Below, in pieces: positions 60,401-63,400 of a DNA stretch of 64,000 nucleotides. The stretch's first letter is position 1. The number at the start of each line of letters is the position of its first letter. The DNA lies in contig BDDC01000229.1 of assembly GCA_001662425.1 (NCBI GenBank), positions 5,221-69,220 of the forward strand, written 5' to 3'. A program made the position numbers and the translations under genes. The DNA is from Chlamydomonas sphaeroides (Eukaryota > Chlorophyta > Chlorophyceae > Chlamydomonadales > Chlamydomonadaceae). The notes under the pieces are model-generated. The model was not told the origin of the DNA and made no database searches. It saw nothing but the letters and a program-made list of their open reading frames with translations.

Positions 60401-63400
60401 CCCCACGCCCTCTGCTCGTCCGGCCCGCAAACAGGCCACTCGACACACAGCGTTTCATCAGCACGCCCGTGTGCCGCGACGTCAAGATCCAGTGGACGGC
60501 GTCTGTGATTGGAGAGGTGGGCCGATGGGCTCCTGCACGCTGCACAGCTGTGCTGCTCTAGGTCCCCACGCCAAGCCAGGCAAGGCCCTCTTTTATCCAA
60601 CACCATCTGCGTCACACGACTAACCCGGCAACACATGGCACCGTTCCACACCCTCCGTGTCAGGTTGTGACGCGCTTCGGCACCCCCGCCCCCGGCGTGC
60701 GCCTCACTGGCCGCCTGATGGGCAGCGCCTACGTCATCTCCACGACCACCGACGACAGCGGCAAGTATGTGCTGGCGCTGCAGGCCGACCCGCCCGGCTG
60801 CGACCCCATCCTTGCGCCCGAGGCCTGCATCGGCCAGCTCGTCAGGTGAGGACTGGTTACCATACCCTGCGAGAACCGCTGCTCCTGTTCTCAAGAAGTC
60901 ACGCGTCGAGCCGGGTTGCTTATCTGCGCCATCACTGGAGTTTACGTAGTAATAGTTAGCCCCATAACATGGCTCACCCTATGGTCATGATGCGCAGGGT
61001 GGTCGCGAGCCAGCGCACCAAGCTGCGCAGTGGCCGCGTCATCTACCATACCTTTTCCATGAACCGGGTGCCGGGCGCGGCGCAGGTGCGTTGAGGGTCG
61101 GGCTCACGCAGCCAGCACCGAAAGAGCCGAGAGGCATGTCTTCGACGGGCGCATGCAGCGATCGTACAAAGCCGTGCCTTTTTGAATCTCACAAAGACAC
61201 GCCACACATGCCCTCGGCTCCCTGTTGCTGCTGCAGGTGATTGCGCTGACTCACCTGCAGGAACAGGAGAGCGTCAAGATCCTGGATGAGTCCAGCATGC
61301 CCATCAATGGATACGTCAAGTGAGTGCTGGGGGAAAGGTTCCGGGGATTTGGATCGGAATCATGGTGCCCAGTGGGCCGCTTTGCTGCTAGGCGCCGGTA
61401 CACTGCCCACCCTCATCATCTTATCTCCCATCAAAGTGATCACACTCCCGTCGCCACCACTCGGCATGTATCTGCCCTGCCCTCTCCCAGGTGGCCCGGC
61501 ACTCGCAACAACTTTGGCTACGACCAGACCCGCGGCTGCCCCGTGGAGAACGCCACGGTCTGGTGCGATAAGTGGGCGGGGCTCGCTGCTATCTGTTTGC
61601 GGAATCAAGCTTTGGATGCAGGTTTCGGGATCGTCCTGCGGAGCAGTGCCCCGGAGGATTCACGCTGAGCAACATGCCCCCACGTATTCCCTTCCCGCAG
61701 CGCCTCGAGCATGATTGACAACTCCACCATCAGGTATGGTATCCACCATGCATGGATAGCACCGCAATGTTGCGTGAAACAGGGGATCATGTCGCCTACA
61801 GCCCAGCCATGGGCATGCTTATCACAAGACGACAACAAAACTGCCGTACTCCATTGCTGCCTACAGCTGCGCCACGTCCGACCCCGACGGTGGCTTCCTG
61901 GTGGCCGCCGGCATTGGTGAGCAACACAGCACATCCGCGTATGCATGGGCCACGAAGCCACACTATCAGCTGTTGTGCGATATTCTGGGTATGGTGTGCC
62001 TTCTGGCGGATTTGTTCTTCTGTATGCCTGGGGCCACATGTCTCTCAGTAGGAGCTTTTATTGCAGCCTGCCATCCTGATGCAGCCCCAGCCACAGCCCA
62101 CTCCTACCTGCTGCCACGCATGTGCCCATGACCATCGCGCCAAGCCATCCCCCCGTCATCCTGTGTGTGCTGTACGCTCCCCCCATCCCTCAGGCTCCTA
62201 CATGCGCCTCGAGGTGCGCTACAACAACCACACCTTTGTCATCAACTACCCGGCCTCAGCCAACGTCCAGGTATGCTAATAAGGGGCAGGTGTGCACGTA
62301 TCACGGACAGCCGCGAGGACAGCAAGTCCTGTGCCTGGCGGAAGCTGCTCTAGCAGGGACATGGCAGCAATATTCACGTGCTTGCATGTCCCCTGCCTGC
62401 TGCTTGTGCCTGCCACAGCTTGAGCCGGATGGTGGCTACGGTGAGATCACACCGCATGTGTCGGCTTGTGTGACCGGCCTACAATGTAGAATGCGGAATT
62501 TATTCGATTGTGGGGCTGTACGACTCTTGCCAAACTCCTTGCCTCCATGCCCGCCCACAGAGCTCATGGGCCCGATCTACGACGTTGACATCCGCAACGT
62601 GCAGACCCGTGTCGTGCGCATTGGCCTTGTGGGCGGCAACTGCGAGTATGCGCTCGGCTCTCCGCTCATCCAGTTCAGCGCGCCCAACTGCGCCGCGCAC
62701 ATTGAGCAGCGCTTCAACCTGCGGCGCCTGGAGATCGCACCCGACGCGGCCTACGTCGAGATGGTCATGCCGGCCATGACCTGGACCATCGTGAGCTCGC
62801 CTCGCAGCAGCACATACTTGCCGTGTGTGCTGTACAATGTAGCGCAAACACCACGGCACAACACGACAGGTTGCGTGCTTCTTGTGGACTGGATGGTCCG
62901 TCCCGACTGTACCTCCGGCTGTCTCGTCCGCTCCTTGCCGCACGCAGTCGTTTGTGGGCATGAGCAAGCCCGCACCCAAGGTCATCCCGGAGGCCATCCG
63001 CTACTACCTCATGATCACCAACCAGGTGCGTGCTCGTGGGCACCTCGAGGAGTGGGTGGGCGCCTCCGTCAATGATCGGGTGCCGTTGTGTCAAGGTAGC
63101 GGGTCTGGCCAAGCCGCTTGTTGCAGACGGCCGAGGGTTGGAGCAGCGCATGCATGCTGAGCGTCAAAGCATACCCAACGCCGAAGCTCGCCACAGCTCG
63201 GCAGCTTGCTTGGCTTCATTGCACTGACACGCCTGTGGCGGTGTGTCCTTGAAAGCGGCTGCCGGGCATACATGTTTGGCATGTGCACGCACTTGTAACG
63301 GTGGCCATGCATGCTGTGTTGCCGTGCCTGTGCTCCACAGATGTCCAAGACCTTCGACCTCATGCCGCCCGTCCCCGACGACACGGTGGCCACGGAGATG